Origin: Pseudomonas syringae
GTDB taxonomy: Bacteria > Pseudomonadota > Gammaproteobacteria > Pseudomonadales > Pseudomonadaceae
Length of the DNA: 64,000 nucleotides
Direction: 5' to 3'
Assembly: GCF_021606685.1 (NCBI RefSeq)
Contig: NZ_WKCB01000017.1
Span: forward strand, 1-64,000
Shown here: in pieces, positions 47,201 through 54,757 of the stretch
Position numbering within the stretch: the stretch's first letter is position 1
Layout of the letters: each line of letters opens with the position of its first letter
Notes under the pieces: model-generated
Databases searched by the model: none
Seen by the model: the letters and a program-made list of their open reading frames with translations, nothing else
Told to the model about the DNA's origin: nothing
Program-made: the position numbers and the translations under genes

Positions 47201-49388
47201 CTTCAATATCGGCGAGCAAAATGGCTTCACCCTGGACCTGGGTGCACAGGGCGCCAAAAACAACGGCAACGGCCATTCCGTGACCCAGGTGAATACGACG
47301 CTGGACACCGGCTCCCTGCTGTTGCAAACCGGTGGCAACACCACGCTCAAAGGCGCCCAGGTTCGCGCTGACAGCATCAAGGCCGACATTGGCGGCGACC
47401 TGAATATCATCTCGCTGCAAGACTCCGAGTCGTCGCGCAGCAAACAGAGCAGCGCCGGTTTCGGTGCGAGCATCTGTATTCCGCCGTTCTGCTACGGCTC
47501 GACCGTCGCGGGCTCGGCGAGCCTGGCGGCGGCCAAGATGAACAGCGACTACAAGGGCGTGACCGATCAGAGCGGGCTGTTCGCAGGTGCCGGTGGGTAC
47601 GACATCAATGTCGGCAAGACCACCACACTCAAGGGCGCAGTGATTGCCAGCGAAGCGGCTGCCGACAAGAACCGCCTCAGCACGGATCGCCTGGTGGTCA
47701 GCGATATCAAGAACGTCAGCGAGATCGAGAGCCAATCGGCCGGTCTTTCCGTGTCTTTCAGCAGCAGCGGCGGTACCACGCCGGGCGGCAGCATCCCGGT
47801 TGCCCTCAAGGATAATGACCGCAGCTACACCCGTAGCGCAGTCAGCGAAGGCTCGATTGAGGTGCGCAACCCCGAGGGTGCCAATGACCTGGTGGGGCTC
47901 AACCGGGACACCGCGCATGCCAATGACAAACTCGACCGGCCCGATCAAAAGGCCATGCAGGAGCGCATTGACCTGATCCAAGGCTCTGCGCAATTGGCCA
48001 GCGGCATCATCAGCACGATTGGCAAGGCGAAGGCGGATGAGGCCAAGGCCCTCGCCGACCAGGCTAAAACCCAGAGCCAAGCCGGCTCGCCCGATGCCGG
48101 CGCGACGGTGCTCGCTGCCAATGCCGCGTACGCTGAAGCACAACGCTGGCAGGTGGGTGGCGACAAGCGCTTGATGGCGGATATCGCCACCGGGCTGATT
48201 GCTGCCGGCCTGGGCGGCGCCCCGGCGGGAACCACCGTTGGCATTGTGGCCAACACCGCCTCCGCCGATATCTTCAGCAAGATTGGTGACTACGCTCAAT
48301 CGCGCGCGATCGACCCTGAAGCGGACGCCGCCACCCGGGCTGCCTGGGCCGAAGGTGGCGCGGCACGTGTGATGCTGCACGCCCTGGCTGGCGCGGCAAT
48401 CGGCTTGTCCAGTGGCAATGTGCAAAGCGGCGCGTTGGGCGCAGGTGCGTCAGCGGCGCTGATGCCGACTATTGCCGAAGCGTTGTCTAAAAATGACATC
48501 AAGGGTGTGGATCAAGACGCGATGGCCGCGTTGATCGCTGCAGGCGTCGGCGCCGTGGTCGGTTCCGGCAGCGGCACCGCCGGCGCAGCTGTTGCGGGCG
48601 GCAACGCGATCTCGGTGGATGTCTACAACCGTGCTGCGCACGAGGACGAGCTGGCGGCCATCAAAGCTGAGGCGCAGAAGGGTGACTTCACCGAAGAGAA
48701 CCTGAAAAAAGCTGTGTGCTTCTCCATCAAGTGCTGGGCGCATCTGGACAGAGGCTCGAAGGAGTACCAGGAGGCGTATCTGACCGAGGCCGATATGGTC
48801 GGGTTGAGCAATGAGCTTGAGTGGGCGGATGCGCAAAGGGACCGCGGGTTGTTCACATACTCGGTAGTCGATTCCGTATTGGACTTCGGCACACGCGATG
48901 CCGTACCTGTGGGCAGGGACGTCGGTGCCATCGGGAGCGGGGCGGTCAGCGTGGCGGCGGGTTATACCTTATGTGCGTCTGTCATCGGCTGTGGCTTCGG
49001 CATTCCGATGGGGGCGTTCGGGCTCGGCAACATTACGGAAGGCGGAACGAGCGTTTATAACCACTTCAACAATGAAAAGGGCGGTTACAACCCCGTCAAG
49101 GAAGTATTCAACGAGATTCCCGGTGGTTACGGACCGCTTATCTATAGCGGTGCGGATTTCGCATTGTCACTGGGCGCGGGCTTCGTTAAGGTCCCGCTTA
49201 GATTGGGCTTGAAAGACGGCCTCAACAGGAAGGATTCGATGTTCGGAGTTACCGTGCACGGCTTCGATAACAACAAGTTCACGCTTGGCAAAAAACTGCC
49301 TTACGGGGCGGCACTGGGGTCGTATCTGAATGGTGTTGCGGGTAAAGGGTACGTGTTCTACGAGGAGGCTTCGCGTGAGAAGAAATAA
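41253..49388 (+). CDS. TpsA/CdiA-like filamentous haemagglutinin with C-terminal toxin
   Basis: This giant secreted protein has 2711 residues. After an N-terminal signal region comes the TPS secretion domain with NNATGVVQNTQLGGIIVGN and NPYGITCSGCGFINTPN, the pair of motifs recognised by TpsB. About 2000 residues of repeated beta-helix units follow (GGDVNLTAGADLLNE-type). Near residue 2470 comes a pre-toxin region with two Cys in AVCFSIKCWAHL. The last 130 residues are variable-type and include a glycine-rich hydrophobic stretch (SVAAGYTLCASVIGCGFGIPMGAFGLG) and NPVKEVFNEIPGG, which resembles DUF4225-type membrane-acting toxins. The ATG at 41253 is preferred to a TTG two codons earlier. In CDI systems the end of such a protein enters a neighbour, and the gene for immunity follows directly, as here. 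Confidence 0.9.
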   Translation: MDVRPVSALKTLSQRGLALILANALFWQPLLAQADGIVVSGPGTTLGQAGNGVPVVNIARPNGSGLSHNQFKDYNVGPNGVILNNATGVVQNTQLGGIIVGNQNLKGRAAKIILNEVNGGSPSQLRGYTEVAGKSAKVIVANPYGITCSGCGFINTPNVTLTTGKPIIDKTGRLDRYEVDGGAVTIDGQGLNASNVDRFEIITRSAKINAQINARQLTVIAGRNDVDAQSLKTTARADDGSAKPELAIDSSALGGMYAGAIKLVGTEAGVGVKLDGTLAASGGDIQLDANGHLSMAQASASGAVDIKAASLDANGPVYAGTRLKAQTKGELKNRKSLAARDSITLASNGQLTNNGIIEAGVNVDNTRNAGGDVTLDAQNLTNTGTVIANRDLTATVTQHLDNQGASLSAKQTLNITAGSLDNRNLGKLLSDGVQTLNVAGLLDNSQGGIIDSTGAFTLHGNSLNNSDGNVTGASTVTLDLLGDLINRNGKLASAGPLLVQRAAHIDNQGGKLASQGLLTLFANSIDNQNNGTMAANEGLSITAGGLVQNGANGLIHSEKAGVTITAGTLNNDGGRIAAKAGNTVIDATDFNNGSGAVFARNRVGLSGVNVDNGGEIAADQVDLRLTGALTNRGLIESATTLDVDTASLNNSGQMRALGTAGKTRYAIGGLLNNSGSLETANDQLSLAATAFQNTGGKVLHVGTGVLDLTGISLDDVGGSLVTLGDLTLDKTHWTNSTAIEAGRLTVNVDNLQQTATGKLLGTRSLVGKGQDWTVGGTLASQGSLDLSVGNVLNDHGLIFSGGDMNLRVDRLKNLGASIYAMGNLRIDRDGQGGLATSIINSSGTIESERNLILAASTLDNIRTVLTTQSGLYSASITPTACIEGVTGGDCSGGKQNRPFQITERDHFIVSDATPASSITSGGDMLLTGGELLNSSSSIASGGAMTILVNQLTNVGVATHDTLYTRIFTSARERKPGGWNRYAANFTDRYSVGGTQYDANNLVGLEAGLAEFIGTMESERIELRTTTELAPSDQSYAGVIQAGGAVGVKAQDGIDNRVVQRGYSYVGSGANTHAPGYSTEVSLNPQLPPDVAQQQVNPLGLPGFDLPTGQNGLFHLNDGKGVSDLPNSQFAANPHKYLIETNPLLTNMRQFMSSDYMLSKLGYDPDTAQRRLGDGFYEQRLIQQAVLTRTGQRFIDGQTSDADLFKHLMDNAISSKDALSLSVGVSLTAEQVAALTHDIVWLEDATVAGQKVLVPVLYLAQANNRLAPNGALITGSDVNLITGSNLNNAGTLRATGSLLANVGGNLTNSGLMQAGGRLDLLSGSNLTNRAGGVIAGGDVNLTAGADLLNERTVTTHESASAYRTERSDFVDSAARIESANTLALRAAGNINNVGSVLKSGADTAATAGGDINITASKSINSGAVGSRSSFNTIAQQGSVVEVGRDLSMLAARDINAVASEVEAKRDINLIATRDFNAVAAANEQHSTSNSKKVKSIEDHVQQVSSVIKAGGKANLSAGQDLQLVASQVNAGTEAYLVSGRNLNLKAAENQDYSFYSKTKKTSQGKKFRLDETGAVNNVGSLVSAGTNSTLMAGEDLLLAGSVVTAEKGAAQLVAGQDVSILSVNNADSARHERKESKSSWGGLKSSKVQDKVDEKRTTAMGSMVSGETVTVLADRDATVTGSSLVSSGDLVMQAGRDLTIDAAQNTFARTDMHKEKNRDLTGVLTGNSLGLDDITGNQKLYINSSKHNGTANETTLSGSTIGSSAGNVSLTAGRELAVIASDLVSTKDMQLVGSNVNILAGAETARQTTQDSSKSLAVGRVIGGAVVDTARSIRDATEAAKNADDPRLKAVKIAQAALAAYNLGGQAADANGQSTGFKDKQGGTPGNGSLIKIGTELANTRSKNSSEFNSLTVRQSTLNAGQELSVIATGAAQGTQGDIQITGSSLKAANTALLAENNLLMQSAQNTVDRKNQGSSNKTAIGASFNIGEQNGFTLDLGAQGAKNNGNGHSVTQVNTTLDTGSLLLQTGGNTTLKGAQVRADSIKADIGGDLNIISLQDSESSRSKQSSAGFGASICIPPFCYGSTVAGSASLAAAKMNSDYKGVTDQSGLFAGAGGYDINVGKTTTLKGAVIASEAAADKNRLSTDRLVVSDIKNVSEIESQSAGLSVSFSSSGGTTPGGSIPVALKDNDRSYTRSAVSEGSIEVRNPEGANDLVGLNRDTAHANDKLDRPDQKAMQERIDLIQGSAQLASGIISTIGKAKADEAKALADQAKTQSQAGSPDAGATVLAANAAYAEAQRWQVGGDKRLMADIATGLIAAGLGGAPAGTTVGIVANTASADIFSKIGDYAQSRAIDPEADAATRAAWAEGGAARVMLHALAGAAIGLSSGNVQSGALGAGASAALMPTIAEALSKNDIKGVDQDAMAALIAAGVGAVVGSGSGTAGAAVAGGNAISVDVYNRAAHEDELAAIKAEAQKGDFTEENLKKAVCFSIKCWAHLDRGSKEYQEAYLTEADMVGLSNELEWADAQRDRGLFTYSVVDSVLDFGTRDAVPVGRDVGAIGSGAVSVAAGYTLCASVIGCGFGIPMGAFGLGNITEGGTSVYNHFNNEKGGYNPVKEVFNEIPGGYGPLIYSGADFALSLGAGFVKVPLRLGLKDGLNRKDSMFGVTVHGFDNNKFTLGKKLPYGAALGSYLNGVAGKGYVFYEEASREKK

Positions 49389-49617
49389 ATGGATAGGAGG
49401 GTTCTTCTTATCGATCTCTCTGTTTTCCATGATCCTGGCGGTTAGCCTGCTATTCGCGATGATCATCGCGGCGGTGATTTCGCTTGCCCTGCGCACGGAC
49501 TCACCGTGGGTGTACAACTGGATCGGCTTTCCCCTGACGTTTGTATTCGCCGCGTATTGGATCTGCACACGATGGACGTACGTGAAGTCGTTTATATCCG
49601 GCGACGAGGGGATGTAG
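49375..49617 (+). CDS. Candidate CdiI-type immunity protein (two-helix membrane protein)
   Basis: This is an 80-residue protein with two membrane segments (FFLSISLFSMILAVSLLFAM and WIGFPLTFVFAAYWIC). The GTG at 49375 has GAGGAGG six bases before it, a strong ribosome site placed inside the end of the toxin gene, so the two genes overlap by 14 bases. Position, small size, overlap and membrane location fit an immunity protein against a membrane-acting toxin. No family match is claimed; function is inferred from context. Confidence 0.75.
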   Translation: MRRNKWIGGFFLSISLFSMILAVSLLFAMIIAAVISLALRTDSPWVYNWIGFPLTFVFAAYWICTRWTYVKSFISGDEGM

Positions 49618-49697
49618 CCACCCTGGGGTTCTCCAGGGAGCGGACCGGTGTGCCGACGGGGATCTCCGGCTGGCATCAGCCCGGTGGCTTCAACCGT

Positions 49698-49740
49698 GTA
49701 AAAGCCTTTGCTGGCCCATGAGGTCGGCAAAGGCTTTTTA
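49698..49740. terminator. Bidirectional terminator between CDI locus and protease
   Basis: AAAAGCCTTTGC (49700-49711) and GCAAAGGCTTTT (49727-49738) form a perfect 12-base stem with U-runs on both sides. It lies between the converging immunity and metalloprotease genes and probably ends both. Confidence 0.85.
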
Positions 49741-49751
49741 GCATCTGGCTG

Positions 49752-51134
49752 TCAGTTCACCAGAATGTCTGTCGGCTTGATCAATTGCGTACTTTTCAGC
49801 AGGAAGTCCGCTGCGCGGTTGCCGGTCAAGTCGATGGCGATGAAGTAGCGTTGGCTCTGCGGGTTGTAGCTCACCATCGTTTCGCCGATGCGCCCGGTAA
49901 AGGCGCTGACGAGGGTCAGGCGCGTATTGGCTTTTTTTTCCACTGCACGAAGATCGATCTGGTCGGTGCCCGTGGTGAAATCCAGGATCAAGTCCGGGTT
50001 TTCAGGGGTGGAGTCGCTGGCGTGGTTATAGACGTAACTGTCCGCGCCGCGGCCACCGCGCAAATGGTCGGCGCCAGCCCCGCCGGTTAGCCGGTTATTG
50101 GCATCGTTTCCGATCAGCGCATCGTGGCCTGCGCCCCCCACGGCATTTTCGATGACGCAGTCCCGGGCAATCGAGACGTTGCCCAGATAGCCTCCTACAT
50201 CGGAAAACGAACCGGCCCTCAGGTTGATCACCTGGTTCTGGCGGTAGCCCGACACGTCCAGCGTATCGTTGCCCGCGCCGTCCCATATGCAAAAATTCGC
50301 GGCATCCCAATCGCTTCTCAAAGAGTAATAATCCCTGCCGGCATTCGAGTTGAAGCCGTAGGTGTTGTTTTCCCGGCGGGTGCGATGGTTGACGCCGTAC
50401 TTTTGCTGAATGGCACTGATGTCATCCATCATCGGCGCCATGGGACTGTTGCCTATATTTTTGCCACTGTCTCGTGCATCGAAGTAGCTCATGACGGTAT
50501 GGGCTTTGGAGTCCTGTGCGTAAACACGCTGTGACTCATTCGAGGTGCCGTTGTAATTGCCCGGGTGAGTCAGGCCAAGGCTATGCCCGATTTCGTGGGT
50601 CATCACCGGGCGTGATACGAAACCCGGGTTGTAAAGGGTGTCGCCGCCGCCAGGAAAATTGCTTGGATAGAACCCTTGGGCGGTTGTTTCGTAGTTGGAT
50701 ATCTGGAAGGACAATTGGCCTTCTGTGTTGCGGCCGTTTTCAATGAACGCCAGGTTGGCCACATCGCCCCAGGACTGGATCGAGCGCCGGGCTTCCTGCT
50801 TCTGTTGTTCGCTGAATGCGTAGCCCCAGTTGTTCTTGAAGTGGTAGCCAATCTCGGTCTGGCTATTGCGGTTCGAGTCCCCCCAGATGCCCGTTCCTTG
50901 TGTGAGCTGCCCAATGGCGCCCTGTTTGGTATAGGACGGCTTGTTGTTTCTGGTTATATGCGGATCGTCTGGGCGCTGGGTAACGTCATAGTTGTTCCCA
51001 AGGGCGGGAGGTGTGCGGGTAGCCACGGTGCCCCAGAGGGGATTACTCGTCAGCTTTTGTGGGATAGATGGATGGGAGTGACGGTAGGCCGGCTTCTTTT
51101 GCTGTGGCGCCATGCGCACAAAGCGGTGTGGCAT
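49752..51134 (-). CDS. Serralysin-like RTX metalloprotease
   Basis: This is a secreted zinc protease of the serralysin/AprA (M10B) family. The catalytic motif HEIGHSLGLTHPG and the Met-turn VMSYF are both present. The C-terminal part has RTX-like glycine repeats (GGAGHDALIGNDANNRLTGGAGADHLRGGRGAD) and a final beta domain, so type I secretion is expected; no such transporter is in the window. KPSYTKQGAIGQL and the WGDVANLAF segment fit the family pattern. The start is uncertain. 51134 (MPHRFVRM) or 51113 gives the usual short N-terminus, while the open frame runs on to a TTG at 51410, adding about 90 residues unlike the family. Confidence 0.85.
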   Translation of the reverse strand: MPHRFVRMAPQQKKPAYRHSHPSIPQKLTSNPLWGTVATRTPPALGNNYDVTQRPDDPHITRNNKPSYTKQGAIGQLTQGTGIWGDSNRNSQTEIGYHFKNNWGYAFSEQQKQEARRSIQSWGDVANLAFIENGRNTEGQLSFQISNYETTAQGFYPSNFPGGGDTLYNPGFVSRPVMTHEIGHSLGLTHPGNYNGTSNESQRVYAQDSKAHTVMSYFDARDSGKNIGNSPMAPMMDDISAIQQKYGVNHRTRRENNTYGFNSNAGRDYYSLRSDWDAANFCIWDGAGNDTLDVSGYRQNQVINLRAGSFSDVGGYLGNVSIARDCVIENAVGGAGHDALIGNDANNRLTGGAGADHLRGGRGADSYVYNHASDSTPENPDLILDFTTGTDQIDLRAVEKKANTRLTLVSAFTGRIGETMVSYNPQSQRYFIAIDLTGNRAADFLLKSTQLIKPTDILVN

Positions 51135-51579
51135 CAGAGGTTGAGTCAACGCGCGCAAGACCAGCCCCACAGGATGCGGGCGAGATGAAGCCTGTGGGGG
51201 TTGGCTGACGTGCGGCAGTTGGAGATAAAACGGCGTTATAGAATCTATTCTCAATGTAATAAGTCCTACTGGGTAGTTGCGTTTGTTCTTCCTTGACTGG
51301 GCTCGCAGACTCCATGGTGCGAGGTGCAAACCTGCCAGTCTCAGAACAAAATCCCAAAGGCTGATATGTATCTGGTCACGTCTTTGAAGCGATGTTTTTG
51401 ATGTAGCCAAACTGTTGTTTTCATTAACAAAATGTTTGATTTAAAGGGTTTGCCCCCGGCATTGCTGGCGGCCAACTGCTGGGCGACTTTACCCGCGTCG
51501 GCTGCCGGGTATTAACCCGAACCGCAGGAGCTTCACGTCTGACCTTGTGAGCGCATTATTCATTCATGAGGTTAAGCCA
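51135..51579. other. Intergenic region between protease and VWA lipoprotein genes
   Basis: About 445 bases separate these divergent genes. An open minus-strand frame runs through 51135-51410 continuous with the protease but has Pro/Arg-rich, non-family sequence and only a TTG start. The remainder should hold the two promoters; no clear operator was seen. Confidence 0.45.
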
Positions 51580-53214
51580 ATGTCCCGTCCTCACCTTCGC
51601 CCTGCTGCCCAGGGTTTTGCCGTCACTTTGCTTGTCGCGCTGGCGGGTTGTGGGTTGTCTTCCTCCCATGATGTCGCTCAGCCAGAGCAGGCTGCGCCCG
51701 TTGCTGAACTGAACAGCGAACCTGTCCAGAGCGCGTTGGCCAAACGCATGTCCCTTGCGGCGCCCATGCCTGCACGGCACCTCATGCGGGATTCGGCGGC
51801 GCAGGAGTACCGCAGCGCGCCACGCGAGCAATACGAAAGCCTGCCGGAAAACCCGGTGCATCGGGTGGCCGAAACGCCGGTCTCCACCTTCAGCGTTGAT
51901 GTCGATACCGGCAGTTACGCCAACGTAAGGCGTTTCCTCAACCAAGGCCGCCTGCCGCCCCAAGGTGCTGTGAGACTGGAGGAAATGCTCAATTACTTCC
52001 CCTACGATTACGCACTGCCCACCGACGGCTCACCCTTTGGTGTCACTACCGAGCTTGCCGCCACGCCGTGGAACCCGAACACCCGGTTACTGCGCATCGG
52101 CATCAAGGCGGCGGATCGCGCCGTGGCAGACCTGGCGCCCGCCAACCTGGTGTTCTTGGTCGATGTGTCCGGCTCCATGGACCGCCGTGAAGGTTTGCCT
52201 CTGGTAAAGAGCACCCTGAAATTGCTCGTTGACCAACTGCGTGACCAGGACCGTGTGGCGTTGGTGGTCTACGCCGGCGAATCCCGTGTGGTACTCAAAC
52301 CCACGTCCGGGCGCGAAAAAGCCACGATCCGCAATGCCATCGATCAACTCACCGCCGGCGGCTCAACGGCCGGCGCCTCCGGCATCGAACTGGCCTACCA
52401 GATGGCCCGCGAAGGTTTTATCGACAAGGGCATCAACCGCATCCTGCTGGCCACAGACGGTGACTTCAACGTAGGCATCAGCGACTTCGACAGCCTCAAG
52501 CAGATGGCCGTAGAGCAACGTAAAAGTGGTGTGTCGCTGACCACCCTCGGCTTTGGCGTGGATAACTACAATGAGCACTTGATGGAACAACTGGCCGACG
52601 CGGGCGATGGCAACTACGCCTACATCGACAACCTGCGCGAAGCGCGCAAAGTGTTGGTGGAGCAACTCAGCTCGACCCTGGCGGTGGTGGCCCGCGATGT
52701 GAAACTGCAGGTGGAATTCAACCCGGCCCGCGTCAGCGAATACCGACTGCTCGGCTATGAAAACCGCGCCTTGAAGCGTGAGGATTTCAACAACGACAAC
52801 GTCGATGCCGGTGAAATTGGCGCAGGGCATACCGTAACAGCGCTGTATGAAATTGTGCCTAAGGGCCAGAAAGGCTGGCTGGAGCCTCTGCGTTACGCGG
52901 CATCAAGCTCGGCTGAAAGCGCATCCGAGGAACTGGCGATGCTGCGCGTGCGCTACAAACCGCTGGCGGGCGCTGACAGCCAACTGATCGAACGGCCTAT
53001 TGGCGATCAGCCCGTCAAGGCCAGCGATGACCTGCGTTTTTCGGCGGCGGTGGCAGCCTTCGCCCAACAGCTCAAGGGGGATGGCCGCTACACTGGCAGT
53101 ATGAGCTTGCAGGACACCGCCGCACTGGCCCGTTCGGCGCGGGGCGACGATCCCTTCGGCTTGCGCAACGAATTCGTGCAACTGGTTGAGCTGACCCAAA
53201 GCCTCAAACACTGA
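51580..53214 (+). CDS. VWA-domain lipoprotein, YfbK-like
   Basis: This 544-residue envelope lipoprotein has lipobox LAGC (lipidated Cys at residue 24). A segment FSVDVDTGSYANVRRFLNQGRLPP precedes a von Willebrand A domain with the MIDAS motif DVSGSMD (D-x-S-x-S) and a later TDGDFN. The C-terminal DUF3520-type region ends in NEFVQLVELTQSLKH. The ATG at 51580 is preferred because GAGGT stands eight bases before it; an earlier GTG at 51547 would put the signal too far in. VWA-MIDAS domains bind a metal and a partner protein; the role of YfbK-type proteins is unknown. A sigma-factor gene follows in the same direction. Confidence 0.88.
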   Translation: MSRPHLRPAAQGFAVTLLVALAGCGLSSSHDVAQPEQAAPVAELNSEPVQSALAKRMSLAAPMPARHLMRDSAAQEYRSAPREQYESLPENPVHRVAETPVSTFSVDVDTGSYANVRRFLNQGRLPPQGAVRLEEMLNYFPYDYALPTDGSPFGVTTELAATPWNPNTRLLRIGIKAADRAVADLAPANLVFLVDVSGSMDRREGLPLVKSTLKLLVDQLRDQDRVALVVYAGESRVVLKPTSGREKATIRNAIDQLTAGGSTAGASGIELAYQMAREGFIDKGINRILLATDGDFNVGISDFDSLKQMAVEQRKSGVSLTTLGFGVDNYNEHLMEQLADAGDGNYAYIDNLREARKVLVEQLSSTLAVVARDVKLQVEFNPARVSEYRLLGYENRALKREDFNNDNVDAGEIGAGHTVTALYEIVPKGQKGWLEPLRYAASSSAESASEELAMLRVRYKPLAGADSQLIERPIGDQPVKASDDLRFSAAVAAFAQQLKGDGRYTGSMSLQDTAALARSARGDDPFGLRNEFVQLVELTQSLKH

Positions 53215-53237
53215 TTCCGAACACGACATTGAACAAC

Positions 53238-53325
53238 TGTGGGAAGGGGCTTGCTCCCGATGACATTGGATCAGCTACAGATAAGCTGCCTGATACCCTG
53301 CCATCGGGAGCTATCCCATCCCACA
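53238..53325. repeat. Degenerate REPIN
   Basis: TGTGGGAAGGGGCTTGCTCCCGATG has a partner CCATCGGGAGCTATCCCATCCCACA about 60 bases later, with several mismatches. It is an older or decayed doublet between the VWA gene and the sigma-factor gene, probably cutting the transcriptional link or damping it. Confidence 0.75.
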
Positions 53326-53361
53326 TCCTGCTTGGGCTGACCGAAGGAGTTCTCCCACTAC

Positions 53362-53934
53362 ATGGCCGTTCCAGATGACTCACCCAGCGACGAATCGCTG
53401 CTGGCCCGCTACCGAACCGGTGACGCCGCTGCGTTCGAGGCCTTGTATGCGCGGCATCGCCAAGGCCTGTACCGGTTCCTGGTGTCCCTGAGCAACAAGG
53501 CCGAGCTGGCCGAGGAGATTTATCAGGAAGCCTGGCTCAGCCTGATCCGCAGCAACACCCAGCCACAGGGCCGGGCGAGTTTTCGTACGTGGTTGTTCCA
53601 GATTGCCCGCAACCGCCTGATCGATTACTGGCGCAAACACGGCATCCACAACCCGTTGCATGACAGCTACGACGAGCAACTGCACGCCCAGGCCGACGAC
53701 AGTGCCGGGCCCGAGCAGCAACTGAGCCTGAGCCGCGACCAGGCGCGCCTTGACGCCGCGTTGCAAGCCTTGCCCGAGGACCAGCGCGAAGTCTTTCTGC
53801 TGCGCCTGCACGGCGACCTCGACGTGCCGCAAATCGCCGCACTCACCGGCGCCCCGCTGGAAACCGTAAAAAGCCGCCTGCGTTACGCCCAGCAGAAACT
53901 GCGCCGCCTGCTGGCCGAGGAGATAGCCGTATGA
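53362..53934 (+). CDS. ECF-type RNA polymerase sigma factor
   Basis: This 190-residue extracytoplasmic-function sigma factor has region 2 (FEALYARHRQGLYRFLVSLSNKAELAEEIYQEAWLSLIR) and region 4 with a helix-turn-helix (LPEDQREVFLLRLHGDLDVPQIAALTGAPLETVKSRLRYAQQKLRR). GAAGGAG stands about 11 bases before the ATG. The next gene overlaps it by four bases (ATGA) and encodes a membrane-anchored protein that is a candidate anti-sigma factor. Confidence 0.93.
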   Translation: MAVPDDSPSDESLLARYRTGDAAAFEALYARHRQGLYRFLVSLSNKAELAEEIYQEAWLSLIRSNTQPQGRASFRTWLFQIARNRLIDYWRKHGIHNPLHDSYDEQLHAQADDSAGPEQQLSLSRDQARLDAALQALPEDQREVFLLRLHGDLDVPQIAALTGAPLETVKSRLRYAQQKLRRLLAEEIAV

Positions 53935-54524
53935 CCGATTCCCGACAGACCCCGGACCCCGACGACGCGTTGCTCCAGCACTTTCGTCAACACAGCAGCG
54001 GCGAGCCGCCCGCGTCCCTCGACGCCTTCATCCTCAACGTCGCCCGCCGTGAAGCCCCAACGCCCCAGCCGAGCCTGTGGCAGCGCTGGCTACTCGCATG
54101 CCAACGCCCACGCTGGCAAATGGCGTTTGCCACCGTGGCGGGTTTGGCGCTGATGATCGGCGTGGTGATGCGCGAGCCTGTGCCGCAATCCGACATCTCC
54201 ACCGCAACCTTCTCCGCGCTTCATGAGGACGCTGCGCCTACTGCGCCACCGCCGATGTCCGCTCCTGCACCGGTGGCCCGAATGGCTGTGGCGCCCAAGG
54301 CTGAACGTGCGCAGGTCATGGACTCGATGGCGCAGGAATCGACCGCCAAACTCAGTCAGCGCGCGCCGGTGGCCTTGCCTTCCCTGGAGGAGGGGCTGCA
54401 AGAGATTGTGAACCTGCGCCGTGCGGGAGAAACCCGAGCAGCGGATGAAAAGCTGCTGGCGCTGCATAAACGCTTTCCCGAAGCAGACTTGCCAGCGCGG
54501 TTGGAGGGCTTGCAGCAGCGTTAA
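53931..54524 (+). CDS. Membrane-anchored protein, candidate anti-sigma factor
   Basis: This 197-residue protein has a soluble N-terminus (DALLQHFRQHSSGEPPASLDAFILNVARR), one membrane helix at about residues 60-80, and a Pro/Ala-rich periplasmic linker and end. The layout, together with the ATGA overlap with the ECF sigma gene, suggests a partner that holds the sigma factor at the membrane. The N-terminal part shows no clear HxxxCxxC zinc motif, so it would not be a ZAS-type anti-sigma. Function is inferred from context. Confidence 0.75.
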   Translation: MTDSRQTPDPDDALLQHFRQHSSGEPPASLDAFILNVARREAPTPQPSLWQRWLLACQRPRWQMAFATVAGLALMIGVVMREPVPQSDISTATFSALHEDAAPTAPPPMSAPAPVARMAVAPKAERAQVMDSMAQESTAKLSQRAPVALPSLEEGLQEIVNLRRAGETRAADEKLLALHKRFPEADLPARLEGLQQR

Positions 54525-54540
54525 CTCGACACCCAAAAAA

Positions 54541-54571
54541 AGCCCCAGGTCTTTCGACCTGGGGCTTTTTC
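54541..54571 (+). terminator. Intrinsic terminator after the sigma/anti-sigma operon
   Basis: AGCCCCAGGT and ACCTGGGGCT form a perfect stem with loop CTTTCG, followed by TTTTT. It lies 17 bases after the stop. It marks the end of the ordinary chromosome segment before the accessory region. Confidence 0.92.
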
Positions 54572-54757
54572 ATTTGTATCTGGTGCCCCGGCGTCGTTTG
54601 AACTGGAAGGTAAAATGCCCGTATTCATTGGGTGCGTTTGGTGGTTTTTCGGTTAGGCATACACGTGGGCATACACGGCGCTTCTTTCTGGCCACTTTTT
54701 CGAGGTAGGTAAAGAAACACTAAATGGTTGCTGATGCGTTGCCATCCAACTGAGTAG

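Noticed and set aside
41253-49388. Repeats in the adhesin gene as a CRISPR array or transposon
   Set aside because: The repetition is at the protein level (beta-helix units) within one continuous reading frame; no evenly spaced identical DNA repeats were seen here or anywhere in the window.
54573-54612. TGGTGCCCCGGCGTCGTTTGAACTGG as the end of a tRNA or an attachment site
   Set aside because: It starts like the reverse of a tRNA 3' end, but the T-loop is not the required GTTCGAATC and no acceptor/anticodon arms can be built around it. No matching copy was found at the other side of the accessory region.
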